From Aurantimonas marina (GTDB lineage: Bacteria > Pseudomonadota > Alphaproteobacteria > Rhizobiales > Rhizobiaceae): a stretch of DNA of 64,000 bases. Location: NCBI RefSeq assembly GCF_017183135.1, contig NZ_JADDXW010000001.1, positions 434,001-498,000 of the forward strand, read 5' to 3'. A model generated the notes under the pieces. It worked only from the letters and a program-made list of their open reading frames with translations. It did not search any database and was not told where the DNA came from. Both the position numbers and the translations under genes were made by a program. This document shows, one piece after another, positions 1 to 13,995 of this stretch. Within the stretch, counting starts at the first letter, position 1. Each line of letters starts with the position of its first letter.

Positions 1-990
1 ATAGAGGTCGGAATGACCCATCGAGCGATTGAAGGAATTCAGCGCCGCTGAGAGCGCCAGCCAAGCCTCCGCGACTTCCTGGATGGTGATCTGATGGGCG
101 AAGACGTCGAAATTGATCGTCGTCGTCAGAAGACCTTGGCCGTCAACCCGCGGATCGACCGTCACCCCCCAGCTATTGCCGGTCTCCAGCGTATCGACGA
201 TGTGGAAATAATGCGCCCAGGTCTCGGCAAAATCCTCCCATGGGTGGGAACCGGCATAGGATGAGACGAAGAAATCCTGCCAGTCGGGTCTCGGCCCGTT
301 GGCGTAGTGCGTCTGCAACGCTTGGCCATAGTCCTGTTCATCGTCGCCGAAGACCGCGCGGCAGGCCTCCAGCGCGCCGCCGTCGCGCACCAGTCGGTCC
401 CAGTACCAATGCCCGACCTCATGCCGGAAGTGACCGAGCAGCGTGCGATAGGGTTCGCCCATGGCGGTGCGCCGCTTCTCCCGTTCGGCGTCGTCGGCCT
501 CGGCCAGGGCGATGGTGATCAGACCATCGTCGTGGCCAGTCATCACAGCTTCGCCGGTTGCGGTATCGCTGGATAGAAACTCGAAGCCGAGCCCTTCGGG
601 ATGCTCCTCGCGGGTTTGCAGCGGCAGGCCGAGCCGCATCGCGGTGTAGATCATCCGGTGCTTGGCCGCCTCCATCCGGCGCCAAAGCTCGATGTTTTCG
701 GGGTCGGCGAGGTCGGGTACGGTGATATTGTGCCGACAGGCACCGCACAGCCCGTCGTCCCTGTCCGCGCCGATGAGCCAGTTGCAGACCCCGTACTGAT
801 GGTTCTGGCAATATTTCCAGCGCCGTCCCTGGGAATGGCGTCCCACCTCCACCCACAGTCCGTCGGCAGGCTCCAGAGCGAGCATCCGGTTTTCCCGCGG
901 CTCGTAGCCGAGCGCGTGGTTGCAGCGTTCGCAGACGACGTTCTCAAAGAACACCACTTGGGAGCAGGACGGGCAGGAAAAAAGCTGCAT
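1..990 (-). CDS. Putative zinc-binding metallopeptidase (zinc ribbon plus HExxH), 3' end outside window
   Basis: The frame is open for 330 codons from an ATG at 990 to the window edge with no stop, so the C-terminus is missing. The N-terminus has two CxxC pairs (residues about 6-9 and 20-23) and further CxxC-type cysteines near residues 70-90, forming zinc ribbons. A gluzincin HEVGH motif lies at residues 190-194, followed by WYWDR, and a later [12 protein letters not shown] segment could supply the third ligand. This layout matches the family annotated as putative zinc-binding metallopeptidase (Peptidase_Mx). Its substrate is unknown to me. It is divergently transcribed from the transglutaminase gene, and such peptidases often sit beside transglutaminase, alpha-E and ATP-grasp genes, so a role in peptide or amide-bond processing is an inference. 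Confidence 0.8.
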   Translation of the reverse strand, partial: MQLFSCPSCSQVVFFENVVCERCNHALGYEPRENRMLALEPADGLWVEVGRHSQGRRWKYCQNHQYGVCNWLIGADRDDGLCGACRHNITVPDLADPENIELWRRMEAAKHRMIYTAMRLGLPLQTREEHPEGLGFEFLSSDTATGEAVMTGHDDGLITIALAEADDAEREKRRTAMGEPYRTLLGHFRHEVGHWYWDRLVRDGGALEACRAVFGDDEQDYGQALQTHYANGPRPDWQDFFVSSYAGSHPWEDFAETWAHYFHIVDTLETGNSWGVTVDPRVDGQGLLTTTINFDVFAHQITIQEVAEAWLALSAALNSFNRSMGHSDLY

Positions 991-1186
991 GATGTCAAAT
1001 CCTAAAATCCATCTTGCGCCAGCCACGCAGCGCCTGCGAATGCGCCAATCCGTCGGCGGTTCCGTCCGCGCGAAGGCGATCAAGACCCCTTCCCGCCCGT
1101 TTGGCCGGCCAGGCGGTTTGCCGGGCGGCGCCAAAGCCCTATTGTCCAACGGCCGCCCCGCCGGAACCGGTCCAACGAAAGCCCCG

Positions 1187-4100
1187 ATGTCGATCCTTGC
1201 AGCCCTCCACCACCTCACCCATTACCGCTACGACCGGCCGGTGCGGCTCGGCCCGCAGGTGGTGCGGTTGCGGCCGGCACCCCATTCGCGGACGAAGGTC
1301 CCGTCCTATTCGCTGAAGGTCCTGCCCGAGCCTCACTTCGTGAACTGGCAGCAGGACCCATTCGGCAACTATCTGGCGCGGTTCGTGTTCCCTGAGCCGG
1401 CGACGGAATTCCGCATCGAGGTCGACCTCGTCGCGGACATGACCGTCTACAACCCCTTCGACTTCTTCGTCGAGGAGGTCGCCGAGGCGTGGCCCTTCGT
1501 CTATGAAGAGCCGCTAAAAACCGATCTGGCCGCTTATCTCGACGCCGAGCCCGCGGGGGCATTGCTGACCCGGTATCTGGAAGAACTCGACCGCAGCGAG
1601 ACCCACACGGTCGATTTTCTGGTCGGGCTCAACCGCTCGCTCGAACAGAAGATCGCCTATCTCGTGCGGATGGAGCCGGGCGTCCAGACGCCCGAGGAGA
1701 CGCTGGAACGGGGCTCCGGCTCCTGCCGGGACACCTCCTGGCTGCTGGTGCAGATCATGCGCCATCTCGGCTTCGCGGCCAGGTTCGTTTCCGGCTACCT
1801 GATCCAGTTGAAGCCCGACACGGTGGCGCTCGACGGCCCCACTGGCACGGACGTCGATTTCACCGATCTGCACGCCTGGGCGGAGGTGTATCTGCCGGGC
1901 GCCGGCTGGATCGGGCTCGACCCGACATCCGGACTGATGACCGGCGAAAGCCACGTTCCGCTCGCCGCGACCCCGCATTTTCGCTCGGCCGCCCCGATTA
2001 CCGGCGCCGTCAGCTTCGCCGAGGTCGAATTCGACTTCGAAATGACGGTGGACCGCATCGCCGAGCGGCCGCGCGTCTCCCATCCGTTTTCCGAGGAGAG
2101 CTGGCAGGCGCTCGACGCGCTCGGCGAGCGCGTCGATGCCGATCTCGTCGCCGGCGACGTCCGGCTCACCATGGGCGGCGAACCGACTTTCGTGTCGATC
2201 GACGAGTTCGAGTCGCCCGAATGGAACGCCGACGCGACGGGGCCGATGAAGCGCGGCCTTGCCGACGACCTGATCCGGCGCCTACGCGACCGTTTCGCCC
2301 CCGGCGGGTTCCTGCATTACGGCCAGGGCAAATGGTATCCCGGCGAAACGCTGCCGCGCTGGACGTTCTCGCTCTACTGGCGCAAGGACGGCGTGCCGAT
2401 CTGGAAAAACGTCGACCTCGTCGCCCGCGAGACCGACGCGCAGCCGGTCGGCGCCAAGGAGGCCGAACGCCTCTCGCGCAAGGTCGCCGAAGTTCTCGGC
2501 ATCGATCCGGATTATGCCGCCCCGGCCTTCGAGGATTCGGCCTATTGGCTCGCCCGCGAGGCGCAGCTTCCCGAAAATGTCGAGCCCACCGACGCCAAGC
2601 TGGAAGACCGCGAGGAGCGCGCGCGTCTAGCCAAGGTCTTCGATCGCGGCCTGTCGCAGCCGGCAGGCTACGTGTTGCCGGTCCAGGCCTGGCAAGCGAG
2701 AGGCAATATCCGCTGGCAGTCCGAACGCTGGACGACGCGGCGCGGACATCTGTTCCTCGCACCCGGCGACAGCGCTCTCGGCTATCGCCTGCCGCTCGGC
2801 GCCATCCCGCATCTGGATGAGGAGGATTATCCCTACACTCACCCGGCCGACCCGATGCAGCCGTTCCCACCATTGCCGCCGCAGAACCGCACCCAATACG
2901 GACGCGTCGAAATGCAGCCACGGCGTGGCGGCGGCGGCGAGCGCCGGACGATGACCGAGCCCGTCACCAGCAACGATCCGCCTCCAACCGGTCGCGCGTC
3001 AGCTGGCGCCGGCGTCCGCGCGCCCGACGCGTCGCCGATCGAGATCGAAGGCTCCGTGCGGACCGCGCTTGCGATCGAACCGCGCGACGGCAAGCTCTGC
3101 GTCTTCATGCCACCGCTGGAAACGGTCGAATCCTATCTCGACCTGCTCGGCGCAGTCGAGGACGTAGCCCAAGTCGAAGGATTGCCGCTGCAGATCGAAG
3201 GCTACCCGCCGCCGGAAGATCCTCGCCTCAACGTCATTCGCGTCGCGCCGGACCCCGGCGTCATCGAGGTGAACGTCCACCCGTCGGCCTCCTGGCGGGA
3301 CAGCGTCGACATCACCACGGCGGTCTACGAGGAAGCGCGGCTATCACGCCTCGGCACCAACAAGTTCATGATCGACGGCAAGCATGCCGGCACGGGCGGC
3401 GGCAACCATGTGGTCGTCGGCGGCGCGACGCCGCTGGATTCGCCATTCCTGCGCCGGCCCGACCTGTTGAAGTCGCTGGTCCTTTATTGGCAGCGCCACC
3501 CGTCCCTGTCCTATCTGTTCTCCGGCCTGTTCATCGGACCGACCAGCCAGGCGCCGCGCATCGACGAGGCGCGGCACGACCAGCTCTACGAGCTGGAAAT
3601 CGCCATGGCGCAAATCCCGACCGAGTCATCACTCGTGCCGCCGTGGATGACCGACCGGCTGTTTCGCAACCTCTTGATCGACGTCACGGGGAACACCCAC
3701 CGCGCCGAGATCTGTATCGACAAGCTGTTTTCGCCGGATGGTCCGACCGGCCGCCTCGGGCTCGTCGAGTTTCGCGGCTTCGAGATGCCGCCGGACGCCC
3801 GCATGAGCCTTGCCCAGCAACTGCTGATCCGGGCGCTGATCGCCAAGTTCTGGAAGGCGCCGCAGACCGGGAAATTCGTCCGCTGGGGAACCACGCTGCA
3901 CGATCGCTTCATGCTGCCGGAATTCGTCTGGCAGGACTTTCTGGACGTCCTCGCCGATCTCGGCGACGTTGGCTATCCGATGCGGCCCGAATGGTTCGAG
4001 GCGCAGGCCGAGTTCCGCTTTCCGTTCTGCGGCAAGATCGAGCGTGGCGGCGTCACGCTCGAACTGCGTCAGGCGCTGGAGCCGTGGCATGTCATGGGCG

Positions 4101-4570
4101 AGACCGGCGCGATCGGCGGCACGGTGCGCTTCGTCGACTCCTCGGTGGAGCGGCTGCAGGCCAAGATGACGAATTTCGATCCGGCGCGGCACATGGTGAC
4201 CTGCAACGGTCGCGAAGTGCCGATGACCGCCACGGGCAGCGGCAAGGACGCCGTCGCCGGCGTCCGCTACAAGGCGTGGCAACCGGCCTCGGGCCTCCAC
4301 CCGACGATCCCCATCGACGCACCATTGACCTTCGACATCTACGATCGCTGGTCGAAGCGCTCTCTGGGGGGATGCATCTACCATGTCGCGCATCCAGGCG
4401 GGCTCAACTACGACGTCTTCCCGGTCAATTCCTACGAGGCCGAGGCGCGCCGGCTGGCCCGCTTCGAGGACATTGGCCATACGCCCGGCAGCTTCGTGCC
4501 GGTCGCCGAGGCGCCGAACCCGACATTCCCGATGACGCTGGATTTGCGGCGTCCCCAAGGACTGGCTTGA
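1187..4570 (+). CDS. Large transglutaminase-like protein with DUF2126 C-terminal region
   Basis: The protein is 1127 residues from the ATG at 1187. The open frame runs further upstream, but [19 protein letters not shown] is the typical family N-terminus. An N-terminal bacterial transglutaminase beta-strand domain (about 1-110) is followed by the transglutaminase core with Cys180 (GSGSCRD), His229 ([11 protein letters not shown]) and Asp245 (IGLDPTSG), an intact Cys-His-Asp triad. The rest (about 300-1120) is the long DUF2126 region, which is characteristic of proteobacterial versions. Family context suggests a peptidase or amide-forming enzyme working with alpha-E and circularly permuted ATP-grasp proteins, which are not in this window. 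No signal peptide or membrane segment is visible. The physiological substrate is unknown. Confidence 0.88.
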   Translation: MSILAALHHLTHYRYDRPVRLGPQVVRLRPAPHSRTKVPSYSLKVLPEPHFVNWQQDPFGNYLARFVFPEPATEFRIEVDLVADMTVYNPFDFFVEEVAEAWPFVYEEPLKTDLAAYLDAEPAGALLTRYLEELDRSETHTVDFLVGLNRSLEQKIAYLVRMEPGVQTPEETLERGSGSCRDTSWLLVQIMRHLGFAARFVSGYLIQLKPDTVALDGPTGTDVDFTDLHAWAEVYLPGAGWIGLDPTSGLMTGESHVPLAATPHFRSAAPITGAVSFAEVEFDFEMTVDRIAERPRVSHPFSEESWQALDALGERVDADLVAGDVRLTMGGEPTFVSIDEFESPEWNADATGPMKRGLADDLIRRLRDRFAPGGFLHYGQGKWYPGETLPRWTFSLYWRKDGVPIWKNVDLVARETDAQPVGAKEAERLSRKVAEVLGIDPDYAAPAFEDSAYWLAREAQLPENVEPTDAKLEDREERARLAKVFDRGLSQPAGYVLPVQAWQARGNIRWQSERWTTRRGHLFLAPGDSALGYRLPLGAIPHLDEEDYPYTHPADPMQPFPPLPPQNRTQYGRVEMQPRRGGGGERRTMTEPVTSNDPPPTGRASAGAGVRAPDASPIEIEGSVRTALAIEPRDGKLCVFMPPLETVESYLDLLGAVEDVAQVEGLPLQIEGYPPPEDPRLNVIRVAPDPGVIEVNVHPSASWRDSVDITTAVYEEARLSRLGTNKFMIDGKHAGTGGGNHVVVGGATPLDSPFLRRPDLLKSLVLYWQRHPSLSYLFSGLFIGPTSQAPRIDEARHDQLYELEIAMAQIPTESSLVPPWMTDRLFRNLLIDVTGNTHRAEICIDKLFSPDGPTGRLGLVEFRGFEMPPDARMSLAQQLLIRALIAKFWKAPQTGKFVRWGTTLHDRFMLPEFVWQDFLDVLADLGDVGYPMRPEWFEAQAEFRFPFCGKIERGGVTLELRQALEPWHVMGETGAIGGTVRFVDSSVERLQAKMTNFDPARHMVTCNGREVPMTATGSGKDAVAGVRYKAWQPASGLHPTIPIDAPLTFDIYDRWSKRSLGGCIYHVAHPGGLNYDVFPVNSYEAEARRLARFEDIGHTPGSFVPVAEAPNPTFPMTLDLRRPQGLA

Positions 4571-4635
4571 TGATGTCAGCCGTGCGCTGAGAGCCGTTCT
4601 GCCTCCTCTTTGAAACAGACCGACCGGAGTCGCTC

Positions 4636-5169
4636 GTGATATTCGATAGCTGGTACGACTTGTGGCAAATCCTGGTGACCGGCATTCTCGCTTACGCCGG
4701 GCTGGTTTTGCTCCTGCGAACCACCGGCAAGCGCACACTGTCGAAGATGAACGCCTTCGACCTTGTCGTCACCGTCGCGTTGGGCTCGATCCTGGCGTCG
4801 GTGATTTTGAACGAGGACACCTCGCTGTCTGAGGGCCTTTTCGCCTTCGTCCTCCTTTGCGGCCTGCAATACGCAGTCGCATGGACGTCGCTGCGATGGA
4901 AGCCGGTTCAAAACCTCGTCAAGGCGGAGCCGACACTGCTGTTCTTCGACGGCCGCTTTCTATCGGCCATGCTCTCGAAGGAGCGGGTCACCGAGCAGGA
5001 GGTCCTGGCGGCGATCCGTTCGCAAGGGACCGCCGACCTCGCCAATGTACGGGCCGTCGTGCTGGAGACGGACGGCTCGTTCAGCGTGGTGGAGGCGTCG
5101 GCGGGATCGCCCGATGATACACTCCACAACGTGCGCGGGTACCCGGGCCGGGATTCCGCCGCCTCCTAA
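4636..5169 (+). CDS. DUF421 family membrane protein (YetF-like)
   Basis: A 177-residue protein starting with GTG. Three hydrophobic segments occupy roughly residues 8-28, 40-62 and 66-88, followed by a soluble C-terminal domain containing the family-typical LLFFDGRFL stretch and an LANVRAVVLETDGSFSVV strand pattern. This is the DUF421/YetF architecture. The biochemical role is not established; Bacillus members have been linked to spore germination, which cannot apply here. It lies 65 bp after the transglutaminase gene on the same strand and may be cotranscribed, but nothing links them functionally. It is convergent with glgB, with only 28 bp between the stops. Confidence 0.82.
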   Translation: MIFDSWYDLWQILVTGILAYAGLVLLLRTTGKRTLSKMNAFDLVVTVALGSILASVILNEDTSLSEGLFAFVLLCGLQYAVAWTSLRWKPVQNLVKAEPTLLFFDGRFLSAMLSKERVTEQEVLAAIRSQGTADLANVRAVVLETDGSFSVVEASAGSPDDTLHNVRGYPGRDSAAS

Positions 5170-5197
5170 AGGCTAAGACTGGACCAGCGCCACAGCG

Positions 5198-7419
5198 TCA
5201 GCCCTCCTGGACGAGCACGATGGTCGCCAGAGGCGGCAGGGTCAGCGACACCGAATAGGGCCGGCCATGGACCGAGTGTTCCTCGGCTTCCTTGCCGCCG
5301 AGATTACCGACATTCGAACCGCCGTAGATCTCGGCGTCGGTGTTCAGCCGCTCCACCCACTTGCCGCCGGACGGAACGCCAATCCGGTAGTCGTGTCGTG
5401 GCATCGGCGTGAAGTTGGAGACGACGAGCACCGGCTTGTCGTCGCGGTCCTTGCGCAGAAAGGCAATCACGCTCTGCTCGACATTCGACGTGTCGACCCA
5501 CTCGAAACCGGCGGGATCGCAGTCGAGTTGGTGGAGCGCGGGGATCTCCCGGTACATGGTGTTGAGGTCGCGCACCAGGCGCTGCACGCCCTTGTGCTCG
5601 GAACTGTCGAGGAGATGCCAGTCGAGCGAGCGGTCGTGGTTCCACTCCCCGGCCTGGGCAAATTCACCGCCCATGAAGATGAGTTTCTTGCCCGGATGCG
5701 TCCACATGAAGCCGAAATAGGCTCTGAGATTGGCGAATTTCTGCCATTGGTCGCCGGGCATCTTGCCGAGTAAGGAGCCCTTTCCGTAGACCACTTCATC
5801 GTGGCTGAGCGGCAGGATGAAATTCTCCGAATAGGCGTAGACCATGCCGAAGGTCATCTGGTGATGGTGATAGCGCCGATGCACCGGCTCCTTCGACATG
5901 AATTCGAGCGTGTCGTGCATCCAGCCCATGTTCCATTTGAAGTGGAAACCGAGGCCGCCGGCGAAGGTCGGCTTGGAGACATCGGGGAAGGCAGTCGACT
6001 CCTCGGCATGGGTCGTTGCCTTCGGATAATACTCGCCGACGCGCTCGTTGGTGTCCTTCAGGAACGCCATCGCCTCGAGGTTCTCGCGCCCGCCATGGAT
6101 GTTCGGCTCCCACTCGCCATGCTCGCGCGAATAGTCGAGATAGAGCATCGAGGCGACGGCATCGACGCGCAGCCCGTCGATATGGAAGCGGTCGAGCCAG
6201 TAGAGCCCGTTGGCGACCAGGTAGTTGTCGATCTCCGGCCGTCCGTAATTGTAGATCAGCGTGTCCCAGTCCTTGTGGAAGCCGCGGCGCGGATCAGGAT
6301 GCTCGTAGAGCGCCGTCCCGTCGAACTGGCCGAGGCCGTGAATGTCGGTCGGGAAATGCCCCGGTACCCAGTCGAGAAGGACGCCGATGCCGGCCTGATG
6401 TAGCGCGTCGACGAGGCGGGCGAACGCCTCGGGCGAGCCATAGCGGGAGGTCGGAGCAAAAAGACCGATCGGCTGATAGCCCCATGAGCCATAGAAGGGA
6501 TGCTCGGAGACCGGCAGGAACTCCACATGGGTAAAGCCCATGTCCTTGACATAGGGGACCAGTTGCTCGGCCAGCGCATCGTAATCGAGAAAGCTGTTTT
6601 CGTCGCCGCGTCGCCATGAACCGAGATGGATCTCGTAGATGGAGATGGGCTTTTCGCGATCCTGCCAGTCGGCGCCATGCTTCTGGAATTCGCCATCCTG
6701 CCAGTCGTGCTCGACCAGCCCTTCCACGATCGATGCGGTCGAGGGCGCTGCTTCCTGCAGAAAGCCGACCGGATCGGCCTTCAGCGGCATGATGTTGCCG
6801 TCCGGCCCGGTCAGTTCGTATTTATAAACCTCGCCCTTGCCGATACCGGGAATGAACAATTCCCAGACACCGCATTCATGACGCTTGCGCATCACGTGGC
6901 GGCGGCCATCCCAGGAATTGAAGTTGCCGACCACCGACACACGGCGCGCGCTCGGCGCGAGGACGGCAAAGGCCGTTCCCTCAATCCCGTCCATCATGGT
7001 TGGATGGGCGCCGAGCTTTTCGTAGAGACGGTAGTGGTTGCCTTCGTTAAGAAGATAGACGTCCTGCTCGCCGAGCAACGTCCCGAAGCGGTAGACGTCC
7101 TCTTCCTCCCAATGGTCGCCGCCATGGCTGTATCGCAACCGATAGGCGCTTCCCTGTTTGAGGCCGGGGAGGGCGCCGGAATGAAAGCCGGCGGGGCCGA
7201 AGCGCTCGAGTTCACCCAGAACCTTGCCCTTGGCATCGATCACCGTCGCCTTCTCGGCCCCCGGGCGAAAGACGCGGACGATGGAACCGCCCTCAACCGG
7301 CCGCGGCCCGAGCACCGCGAAGGGGTCGCCATGCACACCGCGACCGATCTCATGCGCTTCGTGCTCATTCGGTCGATGGTCAACCGTGGCCGCTCCAGCG
7401 CTCTTCTGTGCCGTCTTGT

Positions 7420-7423
<4 letters not shown>
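5198..7423 (-). CDS. glgB: 1,4-alpha-glucan branching enzyme
   Basis: A 741-residue GH13 protein that forms alpha-1,6 branches in alpha-glucan. It has the N1 domain (about 20-120) found in longer GlgB proteins, the CBM48 domain (about 135-240) and the catalytic barrel. The nucleophile is Asp421 in [15 protein letters not shown] and the acid/base Glu474 in [10 protein letters not shown], with [13 protein letters not shown] as the conserved transition-state-stabilising region. The start codon overlaps the treS stop by ATGA, so the two are translationally coupled. As the last gene of glgE-treS-glgB, it branches the linear maltosyl-extended chains made by GlgE. Confidence 0.97.
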
Positions 7424-10746
<3,323 letters not shown>

Positions 10747-10773
10747 GTTGGTGCAGCTTCCGGCGTTGGGGTG

Positions 10774-12810
10774 TCAGCGGGATATCTTGAAGACGGCGTA
10801 GGGCCGGTCGCGCGGGTTCATCCACCAATGCTGAACCTTGCCGTTCCAGGCGAAGCTCTGCTCAGTCACCATGTCCTCGACCATGACGGACCCGTCGTCA
10901 GGCAGCCCGAACTCCCAGAGGGGCACCTCGAAATGGCCGCCCTGGGGGGCGTGCGGATCGAGGGTGACGGCAAAGAGCAGAAAGGAGGAAAGGTCGGCCG
11001 TCCGCTTCCCGTAGTACAGGATGTTGTCGTTGTGGAAATTGTAGAAGGCGAGGTTGCGGAAATCCTGCATCGCCTTCTCGGAGCGGCGCAGCCGATTGAA
11101 GAAGGCGATGTCGTCACGAATGTTGCCCTCGGCCTTCCAATCAAAGGCGCGAATCTCGTATTTCTCCGAATTGAGATATTCCTCCTTCCCGGGAACGGGG
11201 AGGAATTCGCACAGCTCGAAACCCGAGTAGATGCCATAATTGCCCGCGAGCGTCGCGGCGAGCGCAAGACGCGTGCGAAAGCCCGGCCGGCCGCTGACCT
11301 GAAGATAGAGCGGGTTGATGTCCGGCGTGTTCACGAAGAAGTTCGGCCGCATGTATTCGGCGGCTTCCGTCCGCGTCAGCTCGGTCAGATATTCGATTAG
11401 CTCCCACTTGGCGTTGCGCCAAGTGAAGTAGGAATAGGACTGGTTGTAGCCGACTTTGCCAAGGCGCTTCATCACCTTCGGCCGGGTAAAGGCCTCGGCG
11501 AGGAACACGACGCCCGGATCGACCTTGCGAACCTCGGCGATCATCCATTCCCAGAAGGGAAACGGCTTGGTGTGGGGATTGTCGACGCGGAAGATCCTGA
11601 CGCCCTTGTCCAGCCAGAACAGGACGATGTCGCGCAGCTCGTACCAGATCGACGGCAGCGCGCCGCGATAGAAATGGACGTTGACGATGTCCTCGTACTT
11701 CTTCGGCGGGTTCTCGGCGAATTTGATCGTTCCGTCCGGCCGCCAGTCGAACCATTCCGGGTGCTGCTTGATCCAGGGGTGGTCCGGCGAGCACTGGATG
11801 GCGAAATCGATCGCGATCTCCAGCCCGTGCTGCTTCGCCGCCTCCACCAGACGCGCGAAATCCTCGAACGTCCCGAGCTCGGGGTGGATGGCGTCGTGCC
11901 CACCTTCCTGCGAACCGATGGCGTAGGGACTGCCGGGATCGTCAGGCCCCGGCGTCAGCGTGTTGTTCTTGCCCTTGCGGTTGGTGCTTCCGATCGGATG
12001 GATCGGCGGGAAATAGAGAACGTCAAAGCCCATCTCCTGAATGTCGGGCAGACGCTTGATGACGTCGTCGAAGGTTCCGTGCCGATCCACGTCGCCGGAT
12101 TGCGAGCGCGGCATCAACTCGTACCAGGCCGAGAATGCCGCCGCGGTCCTGTCGACCCACACCGGTACATCGATGTGATAGCGCGACAGATGGGTGCGGT
12201 GGCCGGCGGCCTCGAGCAGCGCGATCGTCGCCTCTGCCTGCATCAGCTCGTACTGTCCGTCGGCGTCGCCCTTGACGCTGAGCTTTTCCAGCTTGTCGTG
12301 AAGCTTCGCCACCGCCTTCTGGTCGGCCTTGGACCCGCGCCCGGAGGTCGCGGCGTTTTTAACGAGTTCACGCGCTTCGGTCAGTTCCAGGTCGGTGAGC
12401 TTGCCGGCGTCGCGCTTCTTCGTCGCCTCGTCGCGCCATGTCGCATAGAGGTCGCGCCAGGCGATGATCGAATAACGATAGGGGCCGGGGATGTCGAAGA
12501 CGATCTCCGCCGACCAGCGATCGTTCTCGATGAAGGCGAGCGCCATCTCTTTCCAGGTTTCAGCCCCCGCCGGCCCGTAGACGACCGCCGCGGCGATTTC
12601 GTCGTGACCGTCGGAAAAGATATCGGCGGAAATAACCAGCGGCTCGCGCTCGGCCCGCTTTACCGCGAAGCGTCCGCCGTCGATTTCCGGCGCGACGCCC
12701 TCGATGGCGATGCGGTTTCCGGCCAGCGCCATGAGCCTGGCTTCGCTCCCAAGATCCTTGGATTTCGAGGCTCTCTTCGGCTTGCGGATTGCGGCGACGG
12801 GTCTGTCCAT
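10774..12810 (-). CDS. glgE: Alpha-1,4-glucan:maltose-1-phosphate maltosyltransferase
   Basis: A 678-residue GH13_3 enzyme that transfers maltose from maltose 1-phosphate to alpha-glucan chains. The N-terminal beta-sandwich (about 25-130) and helical insertion (about 130-205) precede the barrel. The predicted nucleophile is Asp410 in FRVDNPHTKPFPFWEWMI and the acid/base Glu439 in VVFLAEAFTRPKVM; IHPIGSTNRKGKNN is another GlgE signature. It is the first gene of the glgE-treS-glgB operon, and no otsA/otsB or treY/treZ is present here. The ATG at 12810 is followed by a short basic tail before the conserved domain. Confidence 0.97.
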   Translation of the reverse strand: MDRPVAAIRKPKRASKSKDLGSEARLMALAGNRIAIEGVAPEIDGGRFAVKRAEREPLVISADIFSDGHDEIAAAVVYGPAGAETWKEMALAFIENDRWSAEIVFDIPGPYRYSIIAWRDLYATWRDEATKKRDAGKLTDLELTEARELVKNAATSGRGSKADQKAVAKLHDKLEKLSVKGDADGQYELMQAEATIALLEAAGHRTHLSRYHIDVPVWVDRTAAAFSAWYELMPRSQSGDVDRHGTFDDVIKRLPDIQEMGFDVLYFPPIHPIGSTNRKGKNNTLTPGPDDPGSPYAIGSQEGGHDAIHPELGTFEDFARLVEAAKQHGLEIAIDFAIQCSPDHPWIKQHPEWFDWRPDGTIKFAENPPKKYEDIVNVHFYRGALPSIWYELRDIVLFWLDKGVRIFRVDNPHTKPFPFWEWMIAEVRKVDPGVVFLAEAFTRPKVMKRLGKVGYNQSYSYFTWRNAKWELIEYLTELTRTEAAEYMRPNFFVNTPDINPLYLQVSGRPGFRTRLALAATLAGNYGIYSGFELCEFLPVPGKEEYLNSEKYEIRAFDWKAEGNIRDDIAFFNRLRRSEKAMQDFRNLAFYNFHNDNILYYGKRTADLSSFLLFAVTLDPHAPQGGHFEVPLWEFGLPDDGSVMVEDMVTEQSFAWNGKVQHWWMNPRDRPYAVFKISR

Positions 12811-12969
12811 GGACGGCCTTCAGGTTCAATAGTCAGGAAAGACGATGCGCGGCGAACGCTCCGGCGAGACACCTCTCGCACTTTAAGGGATAGGAAACCT
12901 TTGCCCCATGTCCAGCCTCGGCCACCGATACGGAATGCGAAACGCCCGTTCGGTAGATTAAAGGCCGGA

Positions 12970-12988
12970 ACGGGAAGGTTGTTCCCGT
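12970..12988 (-). terminator. Weak hairpin between the FAH gene and glgE
   Basis: A perfect 7-bp inverted repeat, ACGGGAA and TTCCCGT, with a 5-nt loop. Read on the minus strand it lies about 35 bp downstream of the FAH gene stop and is followed a few bases later by a short TTT. It could end the purine operon before the glg operon, but there is no strong U tract, so this is tentative. The rest of the 211-bp gap holds the glgE promoter region, in which I could not identify clear -35/-10 elements. Confidence 0.3.
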
Positions 12989-13021
12989 GAACCCGGCGAG
13001 CGCGACCGATCCGGGCACGGC

Positions 13022-13870
13022 TTACCCCGCGAAAGCCCGTACCGTCTGGCGTTGCTCCCCCAAGCCCTGGCCGCCCAGCGTGATGATGTCGCCGGGCTTC
13101 AGGTAGCGCTCCGGCTTCATGCCCATGCCGACGCCGGGCGGCGTCCCGGTGATGATCACGTCGCCCGGCATCAGGCGCATGAATTGCGAGATGTAGGAAA
13201 CGAGCGTCTTGATCGGAAAAATCATGGTCGCGGTCGAACCGGTCTGCATGCGCTCGCCATTGACGTCGAGCCAAAGATCGACCGTCTGCGGGTCGCCGAG
13301 CGCATCGGGCGTGACCAGCCAGGGGCCGAGCGGACCGAAGCTGGGCGCGCTCTTGCCCTTCATCCACTGGCCGCCGCGCTGCGTCTGGAAGGTGCGCTCG
13401 GAGATGTCGTTGCACAGGCAAAAGCCGGCGACGTGGTCCATCGCCTCATCTTCCGACACATAGAGCGCCTCCTCGCCGATCACGATGGCGATCTCGACCT
13501 CCCAGTCGAGCCGGTCCGAGCCCTTGGGAACGATCACGTCGTCATGCGGCCCGACGATCGAGGACGGCGCCTTATTGAACAGGATCGGCTCCGCCGGGAT
13601 CTCCATCCCGGACTCCTTGGCGTGGTCGGCATAGTTGAGCCCCACGGCGATGAAGTTCCCGACCCGTCCGACCGGTGGGCCGATGCGATGTGACGGGTCC
13701 ACTTTGGCCAAGCCCTTGGGATTGAGCGCGCGCAGCCGCTCCAGCCCGGCCCGGGAGAGTGCCTCGCCGGCAATGTCGGCGATCTCCTCCGACAAATCGC
13801 GCAGGACATTCTCGTTATCGATGAGACCCGGTTTTTCCGCGCCGCTCTCGCCATATCGTACCAGTCGCAT
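13022..13870 (-). CDS. Fumarylacetoacetate hydrolase family protein, possible ureidoglycolate lyase
   Basis: A 282-residue protein from the ATG at 13870; the upstream GGAGAGG supports this start over the longer reading frame. It has the FAH fold: FIAVGLNYADHAKE, the metal-ligand region DWEVEIAIVIG, a catalytic-loop NDISERTFQ, and the C-terminal PGDVIITGTPPGVGMG. FAH proteins of this length hydrolyse or decarboxylate beta-diketo or 2-oxo acids, and relatives in purine loci are commonly annotated ureidoglycolate lyase (ureidoglycolate to glyoxylate plus urea). Its position at the end of the purine operon supports that reading, but family members have varied substrates, so the reaction is inferred. 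Confidence 0.8.
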   Translation of the reverse strand: MRLVRYGESGAEKPGLIDNENVLRDLSEEIADIAGEALSRAGLERLRALNPKGLAKVDPSHRIGPPVGRVGNFIAVGLNYADHAKESGMEIPAEPILFNKAPSSIVGPHDDVIVPKGSDRLDWEVEIAIVIGEEALYVSEDEAMDHVAGFCLCNDISERTFQTQRGGQWMKGKSAPSFGPLGPWLVTPDALGDPQTVDLWLDVNGERMQTGSTATMIFPIKTLVSYISQFMRLMPGDVIITGTPPGVGMGMKPERYLKPGDIITLGGQGLGEQRQTVRAFAG

Positions 13871-13995
13871 TCGCCTCTCCATCGCTTGTCGGCGTCGGAC
13901 TGCGTCGTTGAACGCAGCCGCCCTTGTCCGCAAGGCAGATAGCCGCCGAGATGCGTTTGTCGCGGTGGGCGGGCGATTTTCACGGAATTCAGCGG

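Noticed and set aside
920-1186. N-terminal extension of the transglutaminase gene
   Set aside because: It overlaps the divergent peptidase start and its promoter, and the residues are not of the conserved family type; the ATG at 1187 fits.
3487-4590. 367-codon plus-strand frame inside the transglutaminase gene
   Set aside because: Frame-shifted shadow, Arg/Ala-rich, no domain.
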